From the NCBI GenBank assembly GCA_001917665.1, contig MNEL01000011.1, positions 1-45,641 of the forward strand: a stretch of DNA of 45,641 nucleotides, read 5' to 3'. Shown piece by piece: positions 1 to 8,766 of this stretch; position 1 is the first letter of the stretch, and every line of letters begins with the position of its first letter. Under the pieces are notes generated by a model. That model saw only the letters and a program-made list of their open reading frames with translations, ran no database searches and had not been told where the DNA came from. Made by a program: the position numbers and the translations under genes. Source of the DNA: Gemmatimonadetes bacterium 13_1_40CM_69_22. Its GTDB lineage: Bacteria; Gemmatimonadota; Gemmatimonadetes; Gemmatimonadales; GWC2-71-9.

Positions 1-50
1 GATCGGCAGCTCGGGCGCCGCGGCCGATCGGCAGCTCGGGCGCCGCGGCC
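1..50. repeat. 25-bp exact tandem duplication at window edge
   Basis: Bases 1-25 and 26-50 are identical. The unit is not a multiple of three and lies inside the M28 peptidase, so it would shift the frame. Its place at the very end of the sequence makes a contig-end artefact the likeliest cause. Confidence 0.9.
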
Positions 51-757
51 CGCGCGCCGGCGACGAATCGCTCGAGCAGCTCCCCAGAGCGACTATCGCC
101 CACCGCCGCGAGGAAGTTCCCCTCCCCCGGCACGTCGATCCCGAGGAAGGGCGGGACGATCTGGCTCCCGGGCGTGGGGTCTCGATAGCCCACCATTTCG
201 AGGATCAGCGCGCCGGTGAGCCGGTCGCCTGAGGCGCGGCGCGCGCGGGCGAGCGCCCGGCTCCCCACGCGGTAGGTGCCAGTGATGGTTTGCAGCTCCT
301 CGAGATCGAAGCCGACGAACTCGACCCCCCCCGCCGGCGCGTGTGGTAGGACGTGCCGGGCGCACTCGATCAGTGCGGCCACGCCGCTGGCGTTGTCGTC
401 CGCGCCGGGAGTATGAGCGGTCGAGTCAAAGTGCGCGCCGACGAGCAGGCGCGGGCGCAGCGGGTCGCGCCCGGGCAGGACGCCGACGACGTTGTGATAG
501 GTGCGGCCGCGGAACGCGAAGGGGGCGAGCTCGACGACGAGACCGAGCGCGCGAAGCTCCGCGGCGACGTAGTCCCGCGCGGCGCGGTGGCGGGCAGGAG
601 TAGCGGCCGGGTGGCGCACGCCTTCGAGCGTCTGAACGTGCCGACGCAGCCGCGTGGCGAGGTCGGCGCGTTGACGCGGGGTTGAGGCGTCTCCAGCCGG
701 CGCGGCTGCCTGGTGCCTCGGGGCCCGGGAATCTTGACCCGACGTTGATGGCGTCAC
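1..757 (-). CDS. M28-family zinc aminopeptidase (C-terminus cut by window edge)
   Basis: The minus strand stays open from about 757 down to the window edge and encodes an M28 metallopeptidase. The family uses two zinc ions to remove N-terminal residues from peptides. Visible motifs are VGAHFDST followed by GADDNASG, which carry the first metal ligands, then GFDLEEL with the Glu pair and LILEMVGYR for the next acidic ligand. The last His ligand would lie beyond the edge. The start is uncertain: GTG at 757 is the farthest usable codon with no clear signal peptide after it, and a start nearer the RQRADLATRLRRHV helix is possible. A 25-bp tandem duplication at positions 1-50 breaks the frame at the very edge. 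The gene is divergent from the AraC-type regulator. Confidence 0.85.
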   Translation of the reverse strand, partial: MTPSTSGQDSRAPRHQAAAPAGDASTPRQRADLATRLRRHVQTLEGVRHPAATPARHRAARDYVAAELRALGLVVELAPFAFRGRTYHNVVGVLPGRDPLRPRLLVGAHFDSTAHTPGADDNASGVAALIECARHVLPHAPAGGVEFVGFDLEELQTITGTYRVGSRALARARRASGDRLTGALILEMVGYRDPTPGSQIVPPFLGIDVPGEGNFLAAVGDSRSGELLERFVAGARAAAPELPIGRGARAAD

Positions 758-774
758 GCTATCGTGTCCCCGGC

Positions 775-1638
775 ATGGTGACCGTGTGCACTGTCCTCCC
801 GCCGCCTGAGCGCCCGCGCGTCGACGCCGCGGGGGACGGCTGCTTCACGACGCTGCATGCCAACTCCCTGCGGGACGCGCTGCATGCGGTGCGCCGCAAG
901 CGGGTAGACGCGCTGGTGCTCTCGGTGCACCGCTGTCGCGGCGAGGAGTTGCCTGTCGTCGCCCGCTTCGTACGGGAGTTTCCCGCGATCCCCGCGGTCG
1001 CACTGGTCTCGCGCCACGACCGCGACGTCACCGAGACGCTGCTCAAGCTCGGGGCGACGGGCGTGCGCACGGCGGTAGACTGCACCGAGGCCGCCGGCTG
1101 GCGCCGGTTGCGCGACCTGCTCGCGCACCCCGCCTCACCCGTGGCGGCGCGCATCCTGGCGCGCGTGGTGCCCGCGCTCGAGGACGCGCCCGAGGACGTG
1201 CGCGTGTTCTTCGAGGCCCTGGCGCGCCTCGCACCGGTGCTGAGCACGGTGCGCGGCCTCGCCCGCCACCTCCGCATCTGCCCCAGCACGCTGATGTCGC
1301 GCTTCTACCGGATGGGCCTCCCCTCACCCAAGACCTATCTCGCGGGGATGCGGTTGCTGCACGCCGCCTATCTCTTCCTCAACCCCGGGCTCTCGGTCTC
1401 CGACGTCGCTTATCGGCTCGACTACTCCTCGCCCCAGAGCTTCGGCCGGCACCTGAAAGCGATGCTGGGCGTCACGGCCGGGGAGTTTCGTCGCCGCTTC
1501 CCCTTCGACGTGTCACTCGAGCGCTATGTGGACCTGCTCGTCACCCCGTACCGGGATATCCTGCGCGCGTTTCACCCCCTCAACGCGGGGATGTGGGACC
1601 AAGGCCCGAACGCGGCTCGCATATCCCGGGCGGGGTGA
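775..1638 (+). CDS. AraC-type HTH regulator with receiver-like N-terminus
   Basis: A 287-residue regulator. The C-terminal third holds two helix-turn-helix units: RGLARHLRICPSTLMSRFYR, then SVSDVAYRLDYSSPQSFGRHLKAMLG with the trailing F-RRRF typical of AraC/XylS proteins. The first 120 residues read like a degenerate alpha/beta response-regulator fold (DALVLSVHRC, IPAVALVSRHD, LLKLGATGVRTAVD), but I see no clear phospho-acceptor Asp. It may therefore sense a ligand or partner rather than phosphate. ATG 775 was chosen because the longer versions (682, 748) overlap the divergent peptidase start and add no recognisable domain. Its stop directly abuts the stop of the convergent chemoreceptor gene. 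The target is unknown; the divergent peptidase is the obvious candidate. Confidence 0.85.
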   Translation: MVTVCTVLPPPERPRVDAAGDGCFTTLHANSLRDALHAVRRKRVDALVLSVHRCRGEELPVVARFVREFPAIPAVALVSRHDRDVTETLLKLGATGVRTAVDCTEAAGWRRLRDLLAHPASPVAARILARVVPALEDAPEDVRVFFEALARLAPVLSTVRGLARHLRICPSTLMSRFYRMGLPSPKTYLAGMRLLHAAYLFLNPGLSVSDVAYRLDYSSPQSFGRHLKAMLGVTAGEFRRRFPFDVSLERYVDLLVTPYRDILRAFHPLNAGMWDQGPNAARISRAG

Positions 1639-3351
1639 TCAGTCGGCCGCGGCGCGGGCGACGCGGTGCTCCTGCCGCTCCTGCTCGCGCCGGAGGACGG
1701 AGAAGCGGGCGATACTCGCCCGCAACCGCTCGGCTAGTTGGGCGAGCTGTTGCGACGTCGCCGTGAGGTCGCCCATGGAGGTGATCTGGGCCTGCGTGGC
1801 GGCCGCCGCGCCGTCGGCGCTCTGGGAGGAGCCGCTCGAGATCGCCGCGACCTGCTGCAGTGACTGCGCCAGCTCGGCGAGCCGCTGGGCCTGGCCGCGC
1901 GACACCGCGGCCGTGGCGTTCACGAGGTCGCCCACGAGCTCGATGCCCTGGTGCAGCTCCTGGAGGGCGCCGTCCGCCTCGGCCGCGACGGCGCCGATGT
2001 CGCGCACTTTCGCTTCCCCCGACTGCATCGCCCGTGCGGCCGCGTCGATCCCGGCCCGGAGCTCGGACACGAGCTCCGCAACCTCGCGGGCCGATTTGCC
2101 TGCCTCCCCTGCGAGCGAGCGAACCTCGTCCGCCACTACGGCGAACCCCTCACCGTGCTCCTCGGCGCGCGCGGCTTCGATCGCCGCGTTGAGCGCGAGT
2201 AGGTGGGTCTGCCGGGCGATGCGGGCGATCGTCTGCGCGAACCCCCCGATCCGCTCGGACATCCCCGACAGCCCGGCCACGGTGGACGCGGTGGCGCGCA
2301 CCTCGTCGCCCACAGCGCGCAGCGTCTGGCTCGCCCGCGCTACCCGCTCCCGCCCCCGCTGCGCCGCCGCCACGAGCCGGGCCGCGTCCACCTGCATCAA
2401 CTCGGCCCGGACGCGCAGCGACTCCGCCTGGTCGGCCGCCTTCGCGCTCTCGCCGCGTGCTGCCTCCGCCAGCTCCCGCTGTGTGGCGAGGTCGCGGGCG
2501 AGCTGCTGCGCCGTGTGCGTCACGGTCTCGGACGTGGCATGCAGCTCCTCGGCCGACGCCGCGAGCTGCTCCGCGAATGCCGCGACCTCGTCCGCCTCCC
2601 GCTGCACCGTCGAGATGGTCGCGCCGATCTCCCCGAGCATGCGGTTGAAGCTCTTCTCGAGAAAGCCGAGCTCGTCGGATTCCTCGGCGGGGGCGCGCAC
2701 CGCGAGCTGGCCCTGCTCCGCTTCGCCCATCACGTCCCGCGCCTCGCGGATGCGCCGGATCAAGGTCGCCGGGATCTGCTTCAGCGCCCACGCCACCGTG
2801 ATGAATCCCACGGTCTCGAGTCCTGCCGCCGTGAGGCCACCGGTGTCCCCATACAGCACGCCATGGAGGTAGCTCGCTCCGAGATAGGCCAGGGCCGCCG
2901 TCAACACCAGAAAGTTGCCGACGGTGTGCCCCTGGTCGAACGCGTAGGGGAGGACGGCGATCAAGAACGCCACCACGAAGCCGCCGTGGCCGAACCACAC
3001 GACAAGCACGCCGACCAGGAGGACGTCCAGCAGCGCGAGCACGTAGATGAGCCACCAGCGGTACCAGCCGCGCTCGTTGATGATGCCGAGCAGGGCGTTG
3101 AGAACGAGCCCGCCGCCGCCCAGCAGCACCATCGTCCCCGGTCGCGTGCGCACCGCTCCGAACCCCCACCCGATGATCCCGAGGGGGAGCCCGAGACCCA
3201 CCAGCCACCAGCGACGGCGCAGGCTGCGCGCGATCGTCTCGAGGTCCTTGAGCCGCTGCTCGAGCCCCGTGGCGTCATCTTTCCAGCCGCGCATCCGGGA
3301 GGCGAGCGAGCCCCGCCCCTGCAGCGTTTCGGGGAGTGTCACGAGGAACAT
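1639..3351 (-). CDS. Methyl-accepting chemotaxis protein with multi-spanning membrane domain
   Basis: A 570-residue receptor. A charged N-terminus with an amphipathic helix (residues about 20-45) is followed by roughly six membrane helices between residues 47 and 195, with no large periplasmic sensor loop. A HAMP-like segment follows ([41 protein letters not shown]). The rest is a long coiled coil containing the MCP signalling hairpin ([37 protein letters not shown]). Such receptors pass signals to CheA/CheW; none of those genes is in the window. A membrane-embedded sensor suggests it responds to membrane state or energy level, which is an inference. The stop codon touches that of the AraC-type gene with no gap. 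Confidence 0.93.
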   Translation of the reverse strand: MFLVTLPETLQGRGSLASRMRGWKDDATGLEQRLKDLETIARSLRRRWWLVGLGLPLGIIGWGFGAVRTRPGTMVLLGGGGLVLNALLGIINERGWYRWWLIYVLALLDVLLVGVLVVWFGHGGFVVAFLIAVLPYAFDQGHTVGNFLVLTAALAYLGASYLHGVLYGDTGGLTAAGLETVGFITVAWALKQIPATLIRRIREARDVMGEAEQGQLAVRAPAEESDELGFLEKSFNRMLGEIGATISTVQREADEVAAFAEQLAASAEELHATSETVTHTAQQLARDLATQRELAEAARGESAKAADQAESLRVRAELMQVDAARLVAAAQRGRERVARASQTLRAVGDEVRATASTVAGLSGMSERIGGFAQTIARIARQTHLLALNAAIEAARAEEHGEGFAVVADEVRSLAGEAGKSAREVAELVSELRAGIDAAARAMQSGEAKVRDIGAVAAEADGALQELHQGIELVGDLVNATAAVSRGQAQRLAELAQSLQQVAAISSGSSQSADGAAAATQAQITSMGDLTATSQQLAQLAERLRASIARFSVLRREQERQEHRVARAAAD

Positions 3352-3388
3352 CTTACACCAGTTGTCCGGGGAGGGGGAGAATGCCGCT

Positions 3389-3427
3389 GCGCCGGGCGCC
3401 CGGCGCGCTGCTCAGCGGGAAGAGCAG
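3389..3427. terminator. Two adjacent hairpins between pyrE and the chemoreceptor
   Basis: Positions 3389-3406 are a perfect 18-bp palindrome (GCGCCGGGCGCCCGGCGC). Positions 3408-3427 form a second hairpin with CTGCTC/GAGCAG arms and an 8-nt loop. They lie just after the pyrE stop, so they could end pyrE transcription. There is no U-tract, so this is structure-based only. Confidence 0.4.
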
Positions 3428-3434
3428 TGCGACA

Positions 3435-4007
3435 TTACTGCGCGGCGGCGCGGAGTCCGAGCTGCGTTGCAGTGACCAACACCTCCAGCCGGTAGCCGGC
3501 CGTCTCGAGCGCGGCGCGCCCCCCTTCCTCGCGGTCCACCACCGCGAGCACGCCCAGTACGCGCCCCCCTTCGCCTGCGACCGCCCGGATCGCCTCCAGC
3601 GCCGATTGGCCGGTGGTGATCACGTCTTCCACGATCACCGCCGCGGCGCCCGGGGCGAAGCACCCTTCGATTCGCTGCGCCGTGCCGTGGGCCTTGGCCT
3701 GCTTGCGGACGGTGAAGGCGTCGAGTGCTGGCCCTCGTGCCAAGCTGGCCGCAGCGATGGCGAAAGCGACAGGGTCGGCGCCGAGCGTGAGCCCTCCGAC
3801 CAGCTGCGGCTCCCACCCGGCGGTCGCGAACCGCGCGAGGGCGAGGGGCCCGATGACCGCAAGGCCTTCCGCCGACATGGTCGTGCGGCGGGCGTCGATG
3901 TAAAAGCTCGAGCGGCGGCCGGACGCGAGCACGAAGTCGCCGCGCGTCAGGGAGCGGGCGCGCAGCAGGTCACGCAGGCGCTGTTCGAGCGGGGTGGTTG
4001 GGCTCAC
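3435..4007 (-). CDS. pyrE: Orotate phosphoribosyltransferase
   Basis: A 190-residue enzyme joining orotate to PRPP to give orotidine 5'-phosphate, the fifth step of pyrimidine synthesis. The PRPP-binding motif is clear (AVIVEDVITTGQSALEAI, about residues 118-135), as is the flexible-loop KAHGTAQRIEG that supplies catalytic residues. Length is normal. The start is GTG at 4007; the ATG one base upstream runs straight into TGA. No Shine-Dalgarno is visible; instead a TATAG-containing stretch sits 3-8 bases upstream, so the mRNA may have almost no leader. The kinase gene lies upstream on the same strand, separated by a perfect inverted repeat. Confidence 0.96.
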   Translation of the reverse strand: MSPTTPLEQRLRDLLRARSLTRGDFVLASGRRSSFYIDARRTTMSAEGLAVIGPLALARFATAGWEPQLVGGLTLGADPVAFAIAAASLARGPALDAFTVRKQAKAHGTAQRIEGCFAPGAAAVIVEDVITTGQSALEAIRAVAGEGGRVLGVLAVVDREEGGRAALETAGYRLEVLVTATQLGLRAAAQ

Positions 4008-4019
4008 ATCGCTATAGGG

Positions 4020-4040
4020 TAGTAGTAGTTGCTACTACTA
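4020..4040. repeat. Perfect 9-bp inverted repeat upstream of pyrE
   Basis: TAGTAGTAG, a 3-base loop TTG, then CTACTACTA. It sits between the kinase stop (4048) and the pyrE start (4007). It is A/T-rich against a very GC-rich background and has no U-tract, so an operator or promoter-associated site fits better than a terminator. Confidence 0.7.
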
Positions 4041-4047
4041 TCTGATC

Positions 4048-4956
4048 TCACCGCCGCCGGCCGACGGCACGCTTGAGGGCGTCGAGCAGTCCGCCACCCT
4101 TGGGAGCAGGCCCGGCGGCGATCCCCGCCTCCACCTCTGCGGCGAACGCCCCGACGGTGGGCTGCCGCTTGGCGGGATCGCGCGCCAGCCCCCGCATGAC
4201 GGCGGCCTCGAGCGCGGCGGGGAACTCGAGCCCCGCCACCGCTTGGTTCAGCGGCACCGGAGCCGCCGTCAGCAGTTGCTGGAACAGCTCCCGCGGCGTG
4301 CGCCCCGTGTAAGGGTGGACGCCGGTGAGCAGCCAGTACGTGATCGTGGCGAGGCTGAAGATGTCGGCCCGGCCGTCCACCAGTTCCCCGGATAGGGCTT
4401 CGGGTGCCACGTACTGGAGCGTCCCCACGAAGAACCCGGTCCGGGTGAGCCGCTCTTCAGCCGGCAGCTCCGCGTCCCGGGCGATCCCGAAGTCGAGCAG
4501 CTTGACCCGCTCCGTCGCCGCGTCATAGATGATATTCTCGGGTTTCAGGTCCCGGTGGATGATGCCCGCCTGGTGGGCCGCGCTCAAGGCGTCCGCGAGC
4601 TGGCGTACCAGGTGCCCGACCTGCGCCGGAGCGAGGCGCTCCGCGCGGTGTACGTAGTCGGCGAGAGATTTCCCGTCCGCCCATTCCAGCGCGAGGTAAT
4701 GCAGACCGTCGGCCTCGCCGTATTCGTAGGTGCGCACCACGCCCGGATGCCGGACTCGCGAGCCGTAGCCGGCCTCCCGCAGGAAGCGTTTCACCGCCGT
4801 GGGGTCGCCCCGCAGACGCTGTCGCAATACCTTGAACGCGCAGGGGCCGCGCTCCGGGTGCTCGGCCCGGTAGACTTCGGCCGTGCCTCCCTCACCGACG
4901 CGCTCGAGGAGGCGGTAGCCGGCGATGGTCCGGCCGGCGAGGTTTTCGCTGGACAT
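4048..4956 (-). CDS. Hanks-type serine/threonine protein kinase, soluble
   Basis: A 302-residue kinase made almost only of the catalytic domain. Seen in order: the Gly-rich loop GEGGTAEVY, the lysine in CAFKVL, the catalytic loop IIHRDLKPENII, DFGIA, and the VAPEAL motif with the activation segment RLTRTGFFVGTLQ before it. A short Gly/Lys-rich tail ends the protein. There is no membrane helix and no PASTA or other sensor domain, unlike many bacterial Hanks kinases, so it should be cytoplasmic. ATG 4956 was chosen because the kinase fold begins about 13 residues later (GYRLLERVGEGG); the longer reading upstream is Arg/Pro-rich and looks non-coding. It is divergent from the GWxTD lipoprotein with a 41-bp gap. 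Its substrates cannot be read from the sequence. Confidence 0.95.
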   Translation of the reverse strand: MSSENLAGRTIAGYRLLERVGEGGTAEVYRAEHPERGPCAFKVLRQRLRGDPTAVKRFLREAGYGSRVRHPGVVRTYEYGEADGLHYLALEWADGKSLADYVHRAERLAPAQVGHLVRQLADALSAAHQAGIIHRDLKPENIIYDAATERVKLLDFGIARDAELPAEERLTRTGFFVGTLQYVAPEALSGELVDGRADIFSLATITYWLLTGVHPYTGRTPRELFQQLLTAAPVPLNQAVAGLEFPAALEAAVMRGLARDPAKRQPTVGAFAAEVEAGIAAGPAPKGGGLLDALKRAVGRRR

Positions 4957-4997
4957 GGGAACGCGCGAAACTAACGTCCGGATTTGAGGTTGGGCAA

Positions 4998-6365
4998 GTG
5001 AGACGACTCGGGGAAGTGGCGCTGTTCGCAACGGTGGCGGCCGCCTGCGGCTCCTGGCAACGCGTCGGCACGGAGCCGCGGCCGCAGCCCGGCACCGCGT
5101 TGCCGGCCCTGGCCGATGCGGGGACGCTCTACCGCCGCATGGGGTTTCTCGTCGCCGGTGCGCCCCTCCCCTTCGTAGCCGCCGTGCGCTACCTCGCCGA
5201 CGCCACCTCCGACTCCACGCTGGCCGTGTTCGCCCTGTCGCTTGCGAACCACTCCCTGAGCTTCCAGCGTGACGGCAACGTGTTCGTCGCCCAGTACCAC
5301 GTGGAGGTCGCTTTCCGCGCCGACACGGCACCGGCCCGGCAGATCGCGAGCGATGAAACGGTGCGGATCCGTACCTTTCAGGAGACGTTGCGCGCCGACG
5401 AGAGTGTGATCTACCAGCAGTTCGTCGGCCTCCGCCCGGGCGTATACACCGTGACCGTCACCGTGCGAGACCGCAACGCCCCCGCCGCCACGCGCCAGGA
5501 GCGCGTGGACACGGTGCCGCGATTCGCGGGACGGGCGCTCAGCTCGCCGATCCCCGTATACGAGGGCACGGGGCGCACCAGCGTCACCGACCCGCCCAAG
5601 CTGCTCGTGAACCCGCGCGCGACGCTGCCTTACGGCGGCGACACGCTGCGGTTCTACGTCGAGGCGTACGGGATGCCGCCCGGCGCGCGCCTCACCGCAC
5701 GCGCCTTAGACCAGCGAGGCACGGCTGTCGCACACGACACCGTCGCACTCGCGGGCGACGGGCGCTTCGCGGCCACGCAGTTCGCATTTCGCCCCGGCGA
5801 TCTCCCGGTGGGAGAAGGGAGCGTCGAGGTCGCTGCGATCGTACCGGGCGGCAATCCCCTCCCCGCCATGCGGGCTCCCTTCGTGGTGAGCTTCTCGGAT
5901 CAATGGGCGATCACGAACTTCGACGAGATGATCAGCCTGCTGCGCTATTTCGACCGACAGGATTGGGTCGACAGCTTGCGCAAGGCCCCGGCCGACGAGC
6001 GTCCCGGCGTGTGGCGCCGGTTCTACAAAGCCACCGATCCGGTGGTGCTGACGCCCGAGAACGAAGCGCTCGACCAATACTTTCGGCGCGTCCAGGTCGC
6101 GAACGAGCGCTTCCGGGAGAGCGGTGATCCGGGCTGGCTAACCGACCGGGGCGAGGTGTTCATCACGCTGGGCGATCCTGACGACGTATACGACGCCTCG
6201 AGCGATGTGTCGCGCAGCGGTGTGCGCTTGATTCGTTGGACCTTCACCAGCCTGCGGTTGACCCTCTTTTTCCAGGATCAGACCGGTTTCGGTCGTTTCC
6301 GGCTGACGCCGATGTCCCGCGCCGAGTTTCAACGCGTCCTCGCGCGGGTGCGCCGCGCGCAGTGA
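4998..6365 (+). CDS. GWxTD-domain lipoprotein
   Basis: A 455-residue exported protein. The first 17 residues form a lipoprotein signal ending in AAAC, so it should be lipidated and anchored in a membrane. The middle is beta-rich with repeated Ig-like patterns (YTVTVTVRDR, LRFYVEAYG). The C-terminal region holds the GWxTD signature as GDPGWLTDRGEVFITLGDPDDVYD, common in Gemmatimonadota, Acidobacteriota and Bacteroidota. The biochemical role of the domain is not known to me. The start is GTG 4998 with GAGG eight bases upstream. Its stop overlaps the start of the lytic transglycosylase (GTGA), suggesting translational coupling and a shared envelope role. Confidence 0.9.
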   Translation: MRRLGEVALFATVAAACGSWQRVGTEPRPQPGTALPALADAGTLYRRMGFLVAGAPLPFVAAVRYLADATSDSTLAVFALSLANHSLSFQRDGNVFVAQYHVEVAFRADTAPARQIASDETVRIRTFQETLRADESVIYQQFVGLRPGVYTVTVTVRDRNAPAATRQERVDTVPRFAGRALSSPIPVYEGTGRTSVTDPPKLLVNPRATLPYGGDTLRFYVEAYGMPPGARLTARALDQRGTAVAHDTVALAGDGRFAATQFAFRPGDLPVGEGSVEVAAIVPGGNPLPAMRAPFVVSFSDQWAITNFDEMISLLRYFDRQDWVDSLRKAPADERPGVWRRFYKATDPVVLTPENEALDQYFRRVQVANERFRESGDPGWLTDRGEVFITLGDPDDVYDASSDVSRSGVRLIRWTFTSLRLTLFFQDQTGFGRFRLTPMSRAEFQRVLARVRRAQ

Positions 6366-8593
6366 AGCGGGTCGCGGCCCTTCTCGCCGTCGGGGCCGCG
6401 ATTCCCCTCGCGGTCCCGGCGCAGCAGAGCCCTCCCCAGACGGCGGCACAGCGGGCGGAGTCCCTCTGGCTCGCCGGCCGCCCGTGGCACGCCGCCGAAA
6501 CGCTGCTCGCCGCTGCGGCGCGCGCGTTCCATTTCGAGCCGGCCTTCATCCTCGCAGGAGCAAAGGCCGAACTGCACGCCCGCCGCTACGACCGGGCCCG
6601 GGGGCTGCTCGCCGGGCAAGCATGGCTCGCGGACTATGCCGACGGCGAGGCGCTCGCGGTGCTGGCGGAGGCGGAAGCCCGGCTGGGGCTGGCGGCCCCA
6701 GCGGCCGCCGACTACGCCGCCGCGCGGGCGCGCGCCCGCGGGCCACGGACAGCGCTGCTCGCGGTGCGCGCGGGCCTCGCCTGGGAGGCCGCGGGTGAAC
6801 CGGACAGCGCGGCCGCGGCTTATGGCGCGGCGCGCGCCGGCGGCCTCGCCGTGATCGACCCCTGGCTCCGGGTGCGGCAGGCCCGCGTCACGCGCGATAC
6901 CGCTGCCGCGTTCCGCCTGCTCGCCGACGTGTCGCCGCCGGCCGGCCGGGAAGTGCCGGCCGCACGCGCGCGCGCCCTGCTCGTCGCCGGGGACTCGAGC
7001 GGTGCGCTCGAGGCCTTCGCCCAGGCCGGCCGCGCCCTCGACGTCGGTCGGCTCGCCCTCGCGCGCGGCGATTCGGGCCGGGCCCGCGACGCGCTCTACG
7101 GGCTCATGGCACGGGCTCCCGAGACGGACGACGCCGCTGCGGCCGTCGGTGTGACGCTCGCGTCGCTGCCGCCGCGCACGGCGCCCGAGCGCGTCGCGCT
7201 CGCGCGCGCGATGAAGCCCCACGGCGCCGCCGCCGATGCCCGCCTGGAAGTGGAGCGGGCCGTGCGCCAGGGCGATTCCAGCGCGGCCACGTTGGTGCTG
7301 CTCGGCGACCTGCTCGCCGGCGCGGGGCGCTACCGCGACGCGGAGCGTGCGTACCGGGCCGCGGCGAAGGACGCCGCGCTCGGCCCGCTGGCGATCTATC
7401 GCCGCGCGCGGGTCCTCGGACGACTCGGGGATCCGGGCGCCCGCGAAGCCCTCGCGGGATTCGCCCAAGCGTATCCCGGCGATACGGCCGCGCCGACCGC
7501 GCTCTACGTCCTCGGGGACGTGCTCGCCGACCGCGGCGACTGGGCGGGCGCGGCGCAGTGGTTCGGCGAGCTGGTCGCGCGCTACCCCGCCGACGTGCGC
7601 GCTTCGCTCGCGCGCTTCCGGCTCGCCGCACAGGCGCTGCGCCGGGAACTGCTCGACAGCGCGGCCGCGCTGTACCAGGCGGAGGTGGCGGCGGCGGCGC
7701 CGCAACGGACGGCGGCGCGCTTCTGGCTGGGCAAGCTCGCGCTCTCGCGGGGCGACACCGCCACGGCGGAGGCGACCTGGACCGCGCTCGCGCACGAGGA
7801 CTCGATCGGGTATTACGGCCTGCGCGCGCGCCGCGAAGTGGCGTTGCCGCCGCTGCGTCTCGCCGCGCCGCCCCTGCCCGCGCCCCCTCCCGCCGTCGCG
7901 ACGGCACTCGCCCGCCTCGATACACTCGTGCTCGCCGGCCTCGACACCGCCGCGGAGGCCGAAGTGCGCGCCATCCTCGGCCGGGCCCCCCAACAGGACG
8001 TCGACGCGCTGCTCGCCTGGAGCGACGGGCTCGCTGTTCGCGGCTTCGGCCCGGCGGCCGTCCGCCTCGGGTGGCAGGCGTCCCTCAAGGCGCCCGCTGA
8101 TCCCCGGGTGCTGCGCGCCATCTTCCCGTGGCCCAACCGGCCAGCGGTCCAAGCAGAGGCGGCCGAGTTTGGCGTCGACCCCCTCCTGTTCGTCGCGATC
8201 GTGCGCCAGGAGAGCGTGTTCGATGCGGAGGCGCTGTCGCCCGCGGGCGCGCGTGGGCTCGCGCAGCTCACGCCCGGCACCGCCGCCCTCACCGCCCGCG
8301 GGCTCGACGTCACCTTCTACCCCGACTGGATCACCGTCCCCGACTTGAACCTCCACCTCGGTGCGGCCCATCTGGACGAGCTGCTGCGGCGCTTCGGGGG
8401 GCGCGCCGACGCCGCGGTGGCCGCGTACAACGCCGGCGTCACGCCCGTGATGCGCTGGCTGGCCCGCGACGGCGCCACGGACCCCGACCAGTTCATCGAG
8501 CTCATCCCCTACCAGGAAACCCGCGGCTATGTGCGCTCGGTGCTCCGCAACCGCGAGGTCTACCGCGCCCTGTACGGCGCGACAACCAATTGA
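6362..8593 (+). CDS. Soluble lytic murein transglycosylase (SLT) with long helical repeat region
   Basis: A 743-residue periplasmic enzyme. The signal peptide (VKRVAALLAVGAAIPLAVPA) should be cleaved before QQSPP. Residues about 30-560 are an Ala-rich helical superhelix with TPR-like repeats. The catalytic SLT domain is at the end: ESVFDAEALSPAGARGLAQLTPGTA carries the catalytic Glu and the S-GA-GL-Q motif, followed by NLHLGAAHL and VAAYNAG. Enzymes of this family cleave peptidoglycan to 1,6-anhydromuropeptides. GTG 6362 overlaps the GWxTD stop. The stop codon lies inside a 17-bp tandem duplication. Confidence 0.94.
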   Translation: MKRVAALLAVGAAIPLAVPAQQSPPQTAAQRAESLWLAGRPWHAAETLLAAAARAFHFEPAFILAGAKAELHARRYDRARGLLAGQAWLADYADGEALAVLAEAEARLGLAAPAAADYAAARARARGPRTALLAVRAGLAWEAAGEPDSAAAAYGAARAGGLAVIDPWLRVRQARVTRDTAAAFRLLADVSPPAGREVPAARARALLVAGDSSGALEAFAQAGRALDVGRLALARGDSGRARDALYGLMARAPETDDAAAAVGVTLASLPPRTAPERVALARAMKPHGAAADARLEVERAVRQGDSSAATLVLLGDLLAGAGRYRDAERAYRAAAKDAALGPLAIYRRARVLGRLGDPGAREALAGFAQAYPGDTAAPTALYVLGDVLADRGDWAGAAQWFGELVARYPADVRASLARFRLAAQALRRELLDSAAALYQAEVAAAAPQRTAARFWLGKLALSRGDTATAEATWTALAHEDSIGYYGLRARREVALPPLRLAAPPLPAPPPAVATALARLDTLVLAGLDTAAEAEVRAILGRAPQQDVDALLAWSDGLAVRGFGPAAVRLGWQASLKAPADPRVLRAIFPWPNRPAVQAEAAEFGVDPLLFVAIVRQESVFDAEALSPAGARGLAQLTPGTAALTARGLDVTFYPDWITVPDLNLHLGAAHLDELLRRFGGRADAAVAAYNAGVTPVMRWLARDGATDPDQFIELIPYQETRGYVRSVLRNREVYRALYGATTN

Positions 8594-8617
8594 ACGACTG
8601 AACCAATTGAACGACTG
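8584..8617 (+). repeat. 17-bp exact tandem duplication across the SLT stop codon
   Basis: AACCAATTGAACGACTG occurs at 8584-8600 and again at 8601-8617. The TGA of the transglycosylase is inside the first copy, so the protein is unaffected. Confidence 0.95.
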
Positions 8618-8666
8618 GGAGTTATGCGCCGAGCAGGCGGCGACAGCGCCGCGACACCAGGGTTTC

Positions 8667-8723
8667 TTGACAAGCTTTCCGGCCCGCGTCATTTCTATCG
8701 CGCGCTCGACAGGGGGTCGAGCG
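8667..8723 (+). promoter_or_regulatory. Probable promoter and 5'-UTR hairpin of the cold-shock gene
   Basis: TTGACA at 8667-8672 is a perfect -35 hexamer; a weak -10 (CATTTC or TTTCTA) follows at about 8690-8697. The leader then holds a hairpin with 8-bp arms CGCTCGAC (8703-8710) and GTCGAGCG (8716-8723) around an AGGGG loop, before the AGGAGG at 8753-8758. Long structured leaders are usual for cspA-type genes, where they affect mRNA stability and translation in the cold. Confidence 0.5.
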
Positions 8724-8766
8724 GGCGCTCATGCCCTATCGTCTGACTTTGCAGGAGGCTTTTCGA

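Noticed and set aside
734-765. Promoter of the AraC-type gene from TTGACC
   Set aside because: The nearest -10 (TATCGT) would need 20-bp spacing; too weak to list as a feature.
682-774. N-terminal extension of the AraC-type regulator
   Set aside because: It overlaps the divergent peptidase start, adds no domain, and has no ribosome-binding site.
2203-3495. Long plus-strand open frame opposite the chemoreceptor
   Set aside because: It is Arg/Pro/Ala-rich with no domain and lies antisense to a clear chemotaxis receptor; a high-GC shadow frame.
6329-8692. 787-codon minus-strand frame opposite the lytic transglycosylase
   Set aside because: Composition typical of antisense reading in GC-rich DNA, while the plus strand has a signal peptide and a full SLT motif set.
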